From Rostratula benghalensis (taxonomy: Eukaryota > Chordata > Aves > Charadriiformes > Rostratulidae): a stretch of 64,000 bases of DNA. The stretch is from positions 753,221 to 817,220 of the forward strand of contig VXAI01000162.1 of NCBI GenBank assembly GCA_013399305.1. The letters run 5' to 3'. Below, piece after piece: positions 24,890 through 37,170 of this stretch. Position 1 is the first letter of the stretch. Each line of letters starts with the position of its first letter. A program made the translations under genes and the position numbers. The notes below the pieces were generated by a model that saw only the letters and a program-made list of their open reading frames with translations, was not told where the DNA came from and searched no databases.

Positions 24890-25690
24890 TCATAGAATCA
24901 TAGAATTATGTGGGTTGGAAGGGACCTTTAAAGTTCATCTAGTCCAACCTTGCCTGCAACAAGTAGGGACATTTTCAATTAGATCAGGTTGCTCAGACCC
25001 TCATTCAACCTGACTTTGAATGTTTCCAGGGATAGGGTATCTACCACCTCTCTAGGCAACCTGTTCCAGTTTTTCATCACCCATAAAAAAATTCTTATAT
25101 TTAGTCTACATCTACCCTCTTTCGGTTTAAAACCATCACCTCATGTCCTATCACAACAGGCTCTACTAGGAAATTTTTCCCCATCTTTATTATAAGCCCC
25201 CTTAAAGTACTGAAAGCCTACTACAAGGTCTCTTCGAAGCCATCTCTTTTCCAGGCTGAGCAATCCCAACTCTCTCAGCCTTTCTTCATAAATTTTGGGG
25301 CCCTCCTCAGGACCTGCTCCAACAGGTCTATGTCTTTCCTGTGCTGAGGACTCCAGAGCTGGACACATTACTCCAGATAGTGTCTCACCAGAGTAGAGTA
25401 GAGGGGCAGAATCACCTCCCTGGACCTGCTGGCCACACTTCTTTTGATGCAGCACAGGATGCAGTTGACTTTCTGGGCTTCTGGCACACATTGTCAGCTC
25501 ATGTCCAGCTTTTTTTCCCAGTATCTCCAAATCCTTCTTGGCAGGGCTACTCTCAATCCCTTCATCCTGAAGTCTGTACTGATAACAGGGAGTGCCCTGC
25601 ACCAGGTGCAGGACCTTGCACCTGACCTTGTTGAACCTCATTGGGTCCACATTGGCCCACGTTTTGAGCTTGTGCTCAAGTCACTTTCCT
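24890..25690 (-). mobile_element. CR1 LINE copy A, with 3' end
   Basis: The antisense 3' end is near-perfect: TCATAGAATCATAGAATTATG followed by GGTTGGAAGGGACCTTTAAAG and TCATCTAGTCCAACCTTGCCTG. The element runs on into ORF2 as far as about 25690. On the minus strand the ORF2 C-terminal half can be read for 169 codons. The subfamily (TGCAACAAGTAGGGACATTTTC, CCATCACCTCATGTCCTATCACAACAGG) differs from the copies at 4.7 and 47.2 kb and resembles the plus-strand copy at 9.3 kb. Confidence 0.95.
25141..25650 (-). pseudogene. CR1 ORF2 remnant (open 169 codons)
   Basis: This is the longest coherent coding remnant in the window. It begins in the region after the reverse-transcriptase catalytic core: FNKVRCKVLHL, YQYRLQDEGIESSPAKKDLEILG, then PLLYSGETLSGVMCPALES, EERLRELGLLSLEKRWLRRDL, FQYFKGAY and SRACCDRT. 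These match the CR1 ORF2 C-terminal order. The catalytic aspartates lie upstream and are missing because the copy is 5'-truncated. No function is expected. It continues the element into copy A's 3' end. Confidence 0.9.
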
Positions 25691-25709
25691 TGCTGTGCTG
25701 ACTCCAGTT

Positions 25710-26358
25710 GTGCTGATACAGCCTAGGATACTGTTGATCTTCCTTCATTCAAGGGTACACTACTGATTTATTGATCTTGTCCACCAGGACTCTGGGATCC
25801 TTTTCTGCAGAGTTTCTTTCCAGTGTATCTGAGACATGGGGTTATGCCTCCCAGGAACAGGATTTTGCATTTGCTTTTCTTGAACTTCACGTAATTCCTG
25901 TTGGCCCATTTCTTCAGGCTGTAGGGATGCCTCTGAATTGCAGCCCTGCTTCCTGGAAGACTGCTCTTCCACAATTTGACATGACCCACAAACTTGTTGA
26001 AAGTGCATTTCCTTTAATATTTGAGGTCATTAATACAGCCACTAAAGAGCATCAGCCCCACCATTGACTGCTCTGAAGTGGTTTCCTATTAAACTTTGTT
26101 TTACTGATCACAACTTATTAAGCCTAGTGATCCAGCTAATTTTATATTTACTTTATAGTCCTTTTAGCCAAACCATAACTCACCAGCTTGGCTCTAAGGA
26201 TACTATAAGAGGCCATTTCAAAGTGTTTGCTAAAGTCAAGTTATAGAACACTTGCTGTTCTCCCCTCTTCCACAGATCTAATCGTCTCATCACAGATGAC
26301 TACCAGGAGGGTCAGGCACAATTTTCCCTCAATACAGTTGTGCTGCCTGTTCTCAGTG
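25710..26358 (-). mobile_element. CR1 LINE copy B, interior fragment abutting copy A
   Basis: A second, more decayed CR1 copy in the same orientation directly follows copy A. It repeats ORF2 sequence already present in A. On the minus strand, SLKKWANRNYVKFKKSKCKI LFLG (about 25840-25930) is the counterpart of MRFNKVRCKVLHL in A. It continues into more 5' ORF2 sequence (TTTGCTAAAGTCAAGTTATAG, TGTTCTCCCCTCTTCCACAG, GGGTCAGGCACAATTTTCCC). It lacks its own 3' end. The overlap of content shows two insertions, not one long element. Confidence 0.85.
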
Positions 26359-29300
26359 CCGCTGTCCCTTTCTTGTGTTTCTACCCAGACAGAAAAAGAG
26401 GTTGTGAATATAATGACTTTGAAAGGTATGACTTTGTAAGAAGCTCATATCATGATTAGTAATAAAGAATGTCAAATTTACATACATTATTTAAGAAAGT
26501 ACAACCTCAGAGCAAGGAGAACACTGCAGTTACATTCATGGAGTCATGTTTCCAGTACCTCAGTTAGGACCTCCCTCTCTCATCAGATGTTGTACAGGAG
26601 TCAGTACATTTCCAATGTGAATGTCACTAAAAATGCAAATAAATAATACCTGATCAGGATGAACCTAGTTACTATGTCTGGAATCAGGATAATACTTCCA
26701 GAAATAAATGGCTACAGTTTTTGCAGTGCAAAGTATATCTTGAGCAAAATGTTAGTGACAGATGAGATAACCAAATTGCCTAGGGGGTGTAATGAACACT
26801 AAGAGAAAGAAAAAACAGCCATAAACCAAAATCCAAACCGAATCAGACTGCATTTGTTCAATCTTAAAATTGAGATAAGTGAGTGGAAGAGGAACCTTTC
26901 AAAGATTTGGATGAGCTGTACATGTTAAAAGCAATGCCGGGCCGTGCCCAAGGGCATGAATTACAGCACTAGTCTTTTGGTATTTGTCAGGTAAAACTGT
27001 TTTGTTGAGATAATCTCAGCTAAAAGACAGTGCTGAGATGATGTAACAGATGCAGCAGAACAGTTTACCCCTCAGAAGGGTTTGGTTATTCTCTTCAAAT
27101 CAAGCGAATCATCTATGTGAGAGAGAGCAGGCTGTGTTTTGAAGCAAAATTAAAGCAAATAATCTGGTTTATAGAGAAAGCCAGGGGATTCAGGGGTGTG
27201 TGGGAGCATTAAAAGACCATAAAACTGTTCAGGGCCTGATCCAGTTACTGCCAAACTGGTGAAAGCCTTTTATTTGGTTTCAGTCAAGGGGGATCTGATC
27301 TCCAGTGGCTAAGCTATTAGTATTCCAGTCACAGTCAGTGAAATAAATGTATTAATTGATATCCAGGAGAGAAGCATCATGGATTTTATTGGATGCAGTG
27401 AGGTATGGTTTTACACTAGTCTGTAGATGGCATCAGTGTACTGTATGGAAGGCAAAAATAATTAATTATGCTGATAAATCTTCCTTTTCTGACTTCTGTT
27501 ACCAAGTAATCAACCTGGAGAGTTGAGCAAGTGCTCTAGCATCTAGGATACCAATTTTCTGAAACAGTATGCAACATAACAGAAAAAGTAATGCATTCCT
27601 TTTTTTAGTGTTACAGATAAGCATGGACTCCCTCCATATTGTCGGTGTCAGCATTTTTCATAAGCATTGTCTAGCAGGCATTCGGAGAGACAAGTTTAAT
27701 GTTTATTGATTTTTCTCCCATTGAGTTATAATAGTAAATTCTTCCTAGACTCTGATTTACAAAAGCAGAAGGTGGACTTGTTGTTCTAAACTAAAATCTA
27801 TACAAACATGTTTATAGAATCAAAGGAAAGAAGAAATGCTGGTTTTGCTCTTCCTACCCTCCCAAAAGTGAATATTTTTTACAATGAGTAAACTACCAGT
27901 GAAGAATATTTTCGAATGAAGCTTTTAACAGTAGAGATTATGGCAAGGTAGAGCCCTAAGCTTTTTCAGTGGCAGCTGTGAAATCTCCTGTATAGCGGGT
28001 AGTACAGTTTACCACCAAGTGGGAACTAGTGACATGTCAGGATCTACACTTTTGACCCACAGTGCAACAACAAAGAGATCTGCATGCTGAAACATGCTAC
28101 TTAACTTCTTCAGGGCACTGAAAGTATGACCCCTAAAGTTTGTATACACAAATGTGCAGCTCATCTTAAATAAGTCTCACAGTATGGAAGTTGCACTGAG
28201 AGATGTACAGTCCAGTTTTTCTTAAGGACAGGACAGATACTGCAAAATACTGGAAGAAATAATTACTCATTTTGTATTAGATGGATCATTTGGAGAATAT
28301 TCTTAAACAATCCTGTAAACCTTTCAGAGCAGGGTCCACAATATCATCTATATTCTGTGTTAAATTGAACCCAGGTAAAGCACACAATTAATAGCCATCA
28401 ATTAAGATGAAAGCTCTCTGCAGAGTAGTACAAGGTATTGACACCCAGTATGGTAACAGTAAGGAACCAAGAGGCACTGGAGAAATACCCTGAGCTCCAT
28501 GCTTGCCCTGTGGACCACCACCTCCCCTTGGAAAGGAGGAGATAGCTGTATGGACCTGCCTCATGCTACTTTTTCCCAGGAGCAAGAATAGGTCTTAGTC
28601 TAGTTTATTTACCAGTAGAGGGGTGTCAAGATGACTGGAATTCCTGTATTCTTTCAACTGCGTCAAGGAGCATATACTTTTCTCTTAAATATTGTAAAGA
28701 CATTCAATAAATCTAGCTACCATAATTAGGATAGTCTAAGAGGTAGAAATGAAGGTATCACTAAAGTTTATCCTATATGTTCAGGCTACTTAATCAAACC
28801 CCAACTAGCCAGACATAAGAATATAGCCCTAGAAAAGGTCTGCTGAAGCTCAGCTATGCCCTGTCATAAAAAGCAAGATCACATAATCAGCACTGCATCT
28901 TTATCAAGCTTTGTGAGCTTCTGGTAAGTTATGTAGTCTCTCTGCTCTCTTCAAAAAGTATTTTTTTTTTATTTTTTCATTGAAATTATTTCCAGGCATT
29001 TGTTCTCAGCAAACTGAAGTAAACTAAAACACAATATTACTGCTACTCATTTGAGTGGTCAGAAACACTAGTATTTATAAGTTTTTTTGCCTTCTGTGCC
29101 TTTAGCTTTTCTACTTACCTACCATTTTGATTATTTTTCCCTTGCAGACATGGACTTTGCAGTTTCTTTTCAGTAATAAATACTCAGTGTTGTATAATGA
29201 CCTAAGTCATAAACATAACCTTAGTTTACATGGCATCAGTCAATCTGAGTAGGTTAAGGTGACATTTTTTGCTGTTTCAGGTGGTGATTTTTAAAATATC

Positions 29301-31189
29301 TCCCTCAGGTAGGAAACCCATAACCTTTACTAGGTTTATGTGTTTTAAGTGAACTGGATTGTGTCCATTCCTTTTTCTATACTAGGGCTGAGCAATATTG
29401 TCTAATCCCAGAATTTTCCATTTTACTTTCATACAGTTTTTACTGAAATCTCTGAATTGCCGGGGCAACTTTAATCTACTCTTGCTTTTCCCTTACCTGG
29501 CAGTTAAGATAAATGACTATAATCTATCAAGGGTATAGCAGAAGGTAAATTAATTCCTAATAGTCAGCATTTGCTGATTGAATGAGGTGGTGTAGACTCT
29601 ATATATTTTTTTCATCGTACCTTGCAGAGGTTTTAGGAGTTTTTGAAAATAAATACCATACCACTTTCTCTTGAGTACTGTAAATACACCTGCTCAGTGT
29701 AGTGTCAACAAATGCCCAGTGGCTTATACAGAACACCAGCTGTGCTGTATAAATTTGTAATAAGTAATCTGGGGAAAGAGATTGCTGCAATCTTTACAGA
29801 AAAAAGCAAAGAACTTCCATACTATCCTTACACACGTTCCATTGTAACGGAAACACATGTATTCCAGTTACAAGTTTCAGAGCAAGAAAAGAAGAAAAAA
29901 AAGAGTATCAATTTCTTTTACATTTTGCTTTTACATTTTGTTACAAGCCTTAACCTACTTGCAGCTATCAAAATACTGTTGTCCTAGAAGTTGTCTGCTT
30001 TATTCAATACACTCAGGACTTTAAGAATGTCACTGCTGCAGAGAAAGAGGGCCTTCAGTCACACCTGACAGCCTGTGAAGCTCATAGGGGATTTCCCAAT
30101 ACATTACTTTCACATTTTCCATAGTCCCTTCTCTTGCTCAGGTTTCTATTTAGCAGCTTTATTCACATCACACACTTCTTCTCTGTATCCTGAGATAAAG
30201 GACTGTTTTCACAGGAAAGTAGCCAAGGTCATAGATCTTATTTTCCTTGCTAATAAACAGAATGGAATACACTCAACACAACAAACTAGGTTAGCTAAAT
30301 AGAAAGAATTGCTATTACAAGTGGAGTAGATTCTCATGTGGTGAAAACTGGCAATGTGGGTTTACAGCAGTACAGAAACAGTATCGACAGTATTGAAACA
30401 AGTATTGAAAAACTCTCTCGAATGTAGTTCCAGATTGCTAATGTCACAGTAAGATTAATAAAATAGCTACACTATCTAGGATGACTGGAGTGAAACCTCT
30501 AATTTTGCCACAGTCATTTATACTGCAAAGATAATTTTCTTAGGTTATTCTTTGGCTTGGTCACTCTTTCTCGGTCTTCTGCTTTCATGTCAGGTCCACT
30601 TGGTCCATCACGTCTCAAATGATACATGCATTCATCAGTGCCAATGGAGAACTTTATAGCAAAACTGAATATGCTGATTCCAGCAAAATACCAAAATATT
30701 TAATTAAAGCCTATCTGGCAAGCTGCTTGAAAAACCAAAAGTGCCAAGGTCTGCCTCTGCTAATATGTCCAAGGTTGGTCTTTTTCCATGACCTTACCAA
30801 TACAATGCTGATGACAGACCTGTGCTGCATCCTGATTAAGTCTTGTGAGAAAAAAACAATGCACCAGTTCCCTCAAAAATAAAAGCTGTGTAAATTACCC
30901 AAACAGGCACAACAGTGCATTTGATTGCCAAACTGATCTGAGTAGACAGGGAGCTGGACACACCATAGTAGGCAGGTGTAGGTACAATGTCCTGTTTTGA
31001 GGTAACACGAACCAATTTTCTGTTTTACAATTTTAATTTTTTATCTGGGTCTCTTCTAACTAACTAAACTCTGAAATTAACAGCATGTTGTTCAGAAAAC
31101 TGTTCATTCTCACAGTGATAAGACCTGATTATATTTATTACTATAACAACCAAAGTCAGGTAATTTTTTATTTGCCCCATTGGAGGGTT
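26359..31189. other. Non-coding AT-rich DNA
   Basis: About 4.8 kb with no gene recognised. A weak imperfect inverted pair (GGGCCTGATCC near 27229 and GGATCTGATC near 27290) may be an old hairpin element. Otherwise nothing is seen. Confidence 0.5.
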
Positions 31190-31278
31190 GGAAGCAGAAA
31201 AGTGTAGGAAGGAGTGGACGGGACAGGTGACCCTAAACTGACCACCTGGGGATTTCATCCCATCTGCATCATAATCAG

Positions 31279-31285
31279 TATAAAA
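31279..31285 (+). promoter_or_regulatory. TATA box in LTR-like unit
   Basis: TATAAAA sits about 270 bp upstream of the ATTAAA signal (31550-31555) in the same LTR-like unit, the expected order for an LTR promoter and 3'-processing signal. Current activity is unknown. Confidence 0.5.
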
Positions 31286-31549
31286 CCTGAGGGATCAAAG
31301 GGGCATTTCTCTTTCTTTAATGGCTGACGTCCAAGGAGGATCCTGTCTGTTTCTGTGCCTGTGATCCCAATCATGCATTCCTGGCTTCAGATCTGGAATC
31401 CAGCTCCTGTTGGTCACCAAGTCCAGTCTGAGACTTTTCCCAATGCCTGCTGGTGATGCGATCATCATACTGGGAGCTTGATACGCTTTTGTGTACATTG
31501 TATCTATTTCACTATTTTCTTCTTACTTTAATTTTAGTATTAATATTTC

Positions 31550-31555
31550 ATTAAA
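31550..31555 (+). promoter_or_regulatory. ATTAAA polyadenylation signal in LTR-like unit
   Basis: ATTAAA in TTTCATTAAAGTAGTTCAG, followed by a T- and G-rich stretch (31595-31614). This matches the R-region position expected in an LTR. Confidence 0.5.
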
Positions 31556-31666
31556 GTAGTTCAGTCATCCTAAACATGTAAATCTCCTTATCTCTTCCTC
31601 TTTTTTGGGGGGAAGGAAGTGCCATCTGTCAATCTGGTTTTGGTAAATTTGGCTGAAACCACGACA

Positions 31667-34174
31667 TGCACCCTCCTGTAATAACGGGGTGGCTGTGATA
31701 AGTTTGACTGTTAGACTGATATGCAGTCTCAGAGTGAAACAAAAGAAAATGTGAATTGGGATTGAGGGGACATGCACCTTATTCACTGTTTAAAACCGTA
31801 GCAGTTCTGCTGCCATCCATTCTCTTTCTGCTTGTAAGGAAGGAAAAGGGAAGCAGCATTTAATGTTTTTAGTGTCCTCATTGCTCATACTTTAAAATCC
31901 ATATTTATGTTGACTTGTGAGTGTTTTCTTTAGCTTTGAATCAGGCATTTTACAATATTGCTGACACAAGTATGCGTGGCTTATGAAAAAAATATGACTG
32001 GATCTGAAAAGTGGACAGTATGACTATCTGAGTGTTTGTCGTTAGCAGTGAATGGACTGACTTGACAGTGTAGAAAATAAATTCTGTGCTTAAGTATGTT
32101 GTTTCTGTGTGCTGTGTGATGAGATAAAGTTTTATCATAGCAATGACAAGAGAAAATATTTTTTTCATCTATGACTATAAAGTGAATATTTTTTCTGACC
32201 AGTTTTGCTTTGATACATGGAAATAAGTCAAAAGGTATGAAAATAATACTGAGTGGATGGTGTCACAATGATTCAGTGAAAAGAAAGATTTTGCAAGTTT
32301 GTGTTTTACACAGCAATATGTGTACTATATGATGGATTTCTCCTCTTGCTTCAAGTTGCTATTAAAAAACCTTTGGGACAGAAGTGACAAAAAAGATCTG
32401 GATCAATCTCACAGCATGTGTTTCAACTCTTTCATGCTTTTCCACAGTTTTGAAAATTGAGCCAATGGAAACCTGTAGTAAAATGTAAAAATATCTATGT
32501 GGATTAAGTTAGCAAATTTTCTAGTGAAAAGTGGCTGAGTACTACAGCATAAATCTTCAAACCTCTTTTAAGCACTCCTGACCATTTTCCAAACTATGAC
32601 TTAGGGCTGTGTGTCGCTTAGACTTATCTGAAAATCATTCTTGGTTCTTGGATTTGCCTGTCTTCTAATTTTGGTAGGTTTTTTGTGTTTTGTTTTGTTT
32701 TGTTTTGTTAAATTCAATTGTTTTCTCAGTCTTCAGATGCTGATCTCAATTGATTTAATAAAATATGACATTGCAATAATCCAAATAAATTTCTCAAGTG
32801 CAGTGGACAGATTTAGATAATACTGTGGTTAGTATAATCTATTGTCAAGCTAGGTTGGATTTGTTTTGCTTGTTTTATGTTGGGTTTTTGGTTTTTTGGC
32901 TTTTTTTGTCTTCTGTGATATATGCTAAAGGACAGGATCAAGTAAAATAAAATCTGTGTTAATGGCAGGTACTGATGAAATGTTATCTCATTATGTTTTG
33001 AAAAGACAGAAGCTTTACAGGTATTCCTATCAGGGATGTACTTATCCTTTGAACATCATCCCTGGCATGAACAGCTTTTTAATTTAATTGGCAGATCAAA
33101 CTGCACATTTACCAGTGGAAAAGGTTACTGTACATCATATAAATTAAAGGCCATCCAGCAACTTGTTTAAGAATGAAGTTTGAATTTAAGTTTATAAAGG
33201 ATTTTGAAAATTAATTATTTCAGCTGACATTAATTCTTCAGCATTGGAATGTAACTGCAGAACAAGAGAGATCAACTCTTCAATTTTGGCTGAACATAAA
33301 TTACACTTACACTCACGGAAAGTCCCCTTAACCCTGCCAATAATGTGTAAATGGTCTTCAGCATAAATGAGGACAAGCTCAGTAGAGTTTTGTCATAAGG
33401 AAGTCAAAACTTTGTTGTTTTTTTTTAATTTGAGAACCTTAAAGATAAATATTTCAAAGGAGAAACTAAGTGTACAAACACTGTTACTTGTTCGGGGGGC
33501 ATTGCATCTACACCTACTAAAGCTGTAACTGCAAAATATAAATTTTAAATGTTGTCTTGCACTGATAACTAAGTCTTTCCACTTTCCCTTTCCCGCTTGT
33601 TAATTTATGAGTTTTAACATTTTTATGGAAAGAATGTTTTAAGAGTCTTTATCTTTTAAGAACCTAATTTTATACCATACAGCTCTCTTAAAATGTTTAT
33701 TTTGAAACTGAGAAGGCCCATCTGGTTAATGCAGTACTGCATTATAATATATAATAGTGGACTTAAAACTTCATGCATAATCTATCAAGTGGTTATTGAA
33801 GTCTGTCAAGAGTCCTCAAACCATGACATTTTCTTATGCTATTTTAAGGGAAGAGAAGGCATCTTCCTGTTCTTGCAGACATTAGAGCAATTTAAAGTAT
33901 GGCTTTTCCTAAGTTTGTGCCCTAAGGACCACACCAGCGTGTTTCTTTTTTCTAGATAAGAACTTACAAATTTTATAACGGAGGAGTACATTGTGAAACA
34001 CTTTCAGCGTAGGACAAAGTTTGCTAAAAAAGTACTTCTATTTGTTACATAAATACAAGAGAAGGAGTGTCTGATGGCCTATCATGTAGACTCAGAGAAT
34101 TTGTCTTAATAAGTGCAGTCCCTGTATCATAATAGAGTATATGTATAAACCAAATGTTTCAGAAAATTTTCTCA
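31667..34174. other. Non-coding DNA, no gene seen
   Basis: AT-rich, containing a (TTTTG)n repeat at 32679-32709 and a T/G-rich stretch at 32865-32910. No gene is recognised. Confidence 0.55.
32679..32709. repeat. (TTTTG)n microsatellite
   Basis: Four uninterrupted GTTTT units preceded by a related T/G tract. Confidence 0.92.
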
Positions 34175-34320
34175 AACACCTGGAGGTGTTCAAGACCAGG
34201 CTGGATAGGGTTTTGAGCAACCTTGTCTACTGGGAGGTGTCCTTGCATATAGAAAGGGGAGTTGGAACTTGGTGGTCTTTAAGGTCCCTTCCAGCCTGAA
34301 CCAGTCTATGATTCTGTGAT
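34175..34320 (+). mobile_element. CR1 LINE 3' tail, sense, about 145 bp
   Basis: Only the extreme 3' end is present: CCTGGAGGTGTTCAAGACCAGG, TGGATAGGGTTTTGAGCAACC, GGTCCCTTCCAGCCTGAACC and the tail TCTATGATTCTGTGAT. This is severe 5' truncation, typical of abortive target-primed reverse transcription. Confidence 0.95.
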
Positions 34321-37009
34321 AAACAAGAATATGCTGTATTGATAACAATTTTAAAATATTTCCTAGGAGACTTTAGTTTGGTCAACTCTTTATTTAATGT
34401 GCCTCAGAGGACTGAAAATTGGATATTCACCATGTCATGTTCTGCATTTTACAGATAAGTTTGTGGAGAGAATTAATATGTTCTAATAAATAAAATTTTA
34501 TACTTGAAAAAATATGTATTTCTGGGGGGTATGGGTCTGAAACAGTTGGTCAAAGAGAAGATGTGATCTCTTGCAGGGAGAAAACATAGTGAATACTCAC
34601 CCAGCTGTCACGGCCTTTACCACACTGTTACCCTAACATGGAAGATAATATACTTTGTTCAAGAAAGTTCACTATCCAATTAGCAGAAATGTTCTCCTAA
34701 TTATTGTGAATAAAGTACTCAGTATTAAATCTTCAGTAACCTCTCTTTATTAAAAAGCCTCATATTTTTATAGCTTGTTGATTTAAAAATTACCTGTCTT
34801 GTGAAGTGATCAAAATATTCAGGAGTACATATGTTTTTTCTCCATAATGCAAGAAAATTCATGATATTGTGAATATTTACGATATAATTGACTGTCTGTT
34901 TATCAAACTATCAATGCATCTTTAATAAAGGCTGAAGGATCATTCCACAAACATTTTTCTGTGGGTTTCCATTTAAGATTATTGCATTTTTAGATTAAAA
35001 ATTCCTTCCACCTTGTGGTCTTCTTTCTGGTTCTCAGAATAATCCCTTCCTTCTGTCAATTGTCATGAGCACTTTTTTGTTCCAGTTTTTGGTCCGATGG
35101 GAATGTTTTTAAACATTTGGAGACAAATGCCATGACTGCCAGTTAAATAACTGCAAATATTTAAAAGAGTTGCAGACATCATACTTGGTTTAAGTACAGG
35201 GCAGACACGTTTTTTGCATCGTGGCTACTTGTCTAAGAAAAATAAGCAACACGGAATTTATCATCTGCCAGCAAAAGAACTGAAAAATATTTCAATTTTT
35301 CTGTGTGATGAACAGTAGGTCTGTGGAATTTGGTTATGCATACAGAATTATCCATTAAGATAGTATGAAACAATGTATGGATGGGGCTTCTCAAAGAAGC
35401 AGATGAATTAAGATACTCTCTGACAGGATAGTTACTACGCTTCTGATAATAAAAATAGATTTTTAGTGCAGGGTAGGAAAATAAAAACATGGTTTTTTTG
35501 AAAACACAGGTTAGGTTGTAGAGTTCAATTAATCTTGTCATAAATTGAATGCAAACGACATTTAACTGTGCTGTGCAACAGGTGAAGTGGAGATAGGGTT
35601 CTGCAACAGTAAACAAAAAAGGTAAAGAAAAATGTGTTACATTTAGCAGAAAGGACTTTGGAATTAATGTGGAAAAGTCAACTTATAGGTTATACGCTCA
35701 TTCATTAATGCTGCCCAAATACTTTTGAACCCTGCATCTAAAAAGCAGATTTGATGCTTAAGCAATGTGAAAAAATGCTGCCTAAGCTAGAAGCTTTTGC
35801 TCACCATTTTTTTTTTTTAATTTTATTTTTGTTCTTGCCAGAAAGTGAAGTGCCTCTGAGAGCCTTTAAAAAGTCATTCAGAGAATCTGAGGTGGGAGCT
35901 TTCTTTTCCTGATCGTGTGTAAGGGACCCTGAGATCTATAGGACAATTCAAGGCTTCTTTTGTGAGAAGCCAAGTGGCACTAGACCAACAGAACTGCAGT
36001 ACTGATGAGTTTAAGACAGCTAAGCATTTAATCCTGACCTAATGAACAGGAAGTGTATATTTAACCAAAACCTTAACAGAGGTAGCCATTGGATAACTAT
36101 GGTACTTTTTGGAGAAGGATATATGAATGGGAGGTGAGGGGAGATGTTTAAATATGGCCCATCAAGATAAACAGCATGAACTGCATGTATGATGATATTA
36201 CTTAAGACTGTGGAATGCTTACACTTATGGATAATTTAATTAATCTATTGAAAAATGAGGCATTTTTCACATGGGCATAATAATCTATAGCATCTTTTGT
36301 TGAACTGCTTTATATATATATATATGTGTGTGTGTGTATATATATATACGGAAATTCCCTTTCATTTCATCAGCAGAAACAAGCTATAAAAATACCCTTC
36401 AGAAATTTTTAAAAAAAAGAAAATTGAAACAGTGGTGGTCAAGTAAGACTTCAGGTTCTAACTATGAGAAATTTTGTGAGAATCCCAGGAAATTTGTCTC
36501 AGAAAAGCCTAATTTTCCTAAATAGTAAACATCATCTATTTATATTGATTTCAAACAATGTTGTTTAATGCCTCATTTCTCTGTCTACTGAGGGCATGAT
36601 CCTGCTTTCTTTAAGGGGATGTGTTGCACGTGGGTAATACTGTCTTGCTTTTACTTTGAACTGAATGTAATATAAAAGTAAGGATAAGAGCTATATCTAT
36701 ATTTAAAATGTGTTAATGTATTTATTTTAATAAATACTTTTTTATCCATGTAGTAAACATACAGCTGGAATTCAAATTTGTGGGTGTTTTTTTTCATAGT
36801 GCAGAACAACTGTGTTGTGTTTTGATGACAGTGGTTTTTACATGGAAGTGGAGAAATGAACACCATGTTACATTTGACTGCAAGAATTATATTTGCAATG
36901 AAGAAAAAATTGTGTTCAGATGTAGGAAATTATGCCAAAAGCAATGTGACTATATGCAGCCTGTATAAACAGAATTATTTACTCTACCACTGTATGTATT
37001 CACAGAAAA
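34321..37009. other. Non-coding DNA with TA/TG microsatellite
   Basis: AT-rich. A minus-strand frame at 35233-35616 (127 codons) has no recognisable domain, signal or splice context and is not called. A (TA)(TG)(TA) microsatellite lies at 36311-36349. Confidence 0.5.
36311..36349. repeat. Compound (TA)n(TG)n(TA)n microsatellite
   Basis: TA units, then TG units, then TA units again, giving a nearly symmetric arrangement able to adopt hairpin or Z-like structures. Confidence 0.95.
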
Positions 37010-37170
37010 GTTGGTGATGCCCCATCACTGGAAGTGTTTAAGGCCAGGTTGGATGGGTCTTTGAGCAGCCTAGTCTAGTGGGAGGTGGCCCTGCCCATGG
37101 CAGGGTCGGGGTGGAACTAGCTGATTGTTAAGGTCCCTTCCAATCCTAACCATTAGATAATGCTATGAAA
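37010..37170 (+). mobile_element. CR1 LINE 3' tail, sense, about 160 bp
   Basis: Reads TTGGTGATGCCCCATCACTGG, AAGTGTTTAAGGCCAGGTTGG, TCTTTGAGCAGCCTAGTCTAG, GGTGGCCCTGCCCATGGCAG, GGAACTAGCTGATTGTTAAG and TCCCTTCCAATCCTAACCATT. It ends in a decayed tail (ATGCTATGAAA). It belongs to the 'cccatggcaggg' CR1 group and is 5'-truncated. Confidence 0.95.

Larger units (their letters stand above)
31190..31666 (+). mobile_element. Solo LTR-like unit of an avian endogenous retrovirus
   Basis: A plus-oriented unit with the layout of a retroviral LTR. The U3-like part (GGGACAGGTGACC, CATCCCATCTGCATCATAATC) leads to a TATA box TATAAAA (31279-31285). Then comes an R/U5-like part with ATCAAAGGGGCATTTCTC, GGCTGACGTCCAAGGAGGATC and AATCATGCATTCCTGGCTTCAG, an ATTAAA polyadenylation signal (31550-31555), and an end at about GGCTGAAACCACGACA (31651-31666). 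I recognise it as resembling a common bird ERV LTR, probably ERVL-type, from memory and not by search. No primer-binding site or gag/pol follows, so it looks solo. The 5' boundary is uncertain and could lie up to 150 bp further left. Confidence 0.65.

Noticed and set aside
35233..35616. Minus-strand frame of 127 codons
   Set aside because: Cys/Phe/Tyr-rich, AT-driven composition with no motif. Judged to be chance.
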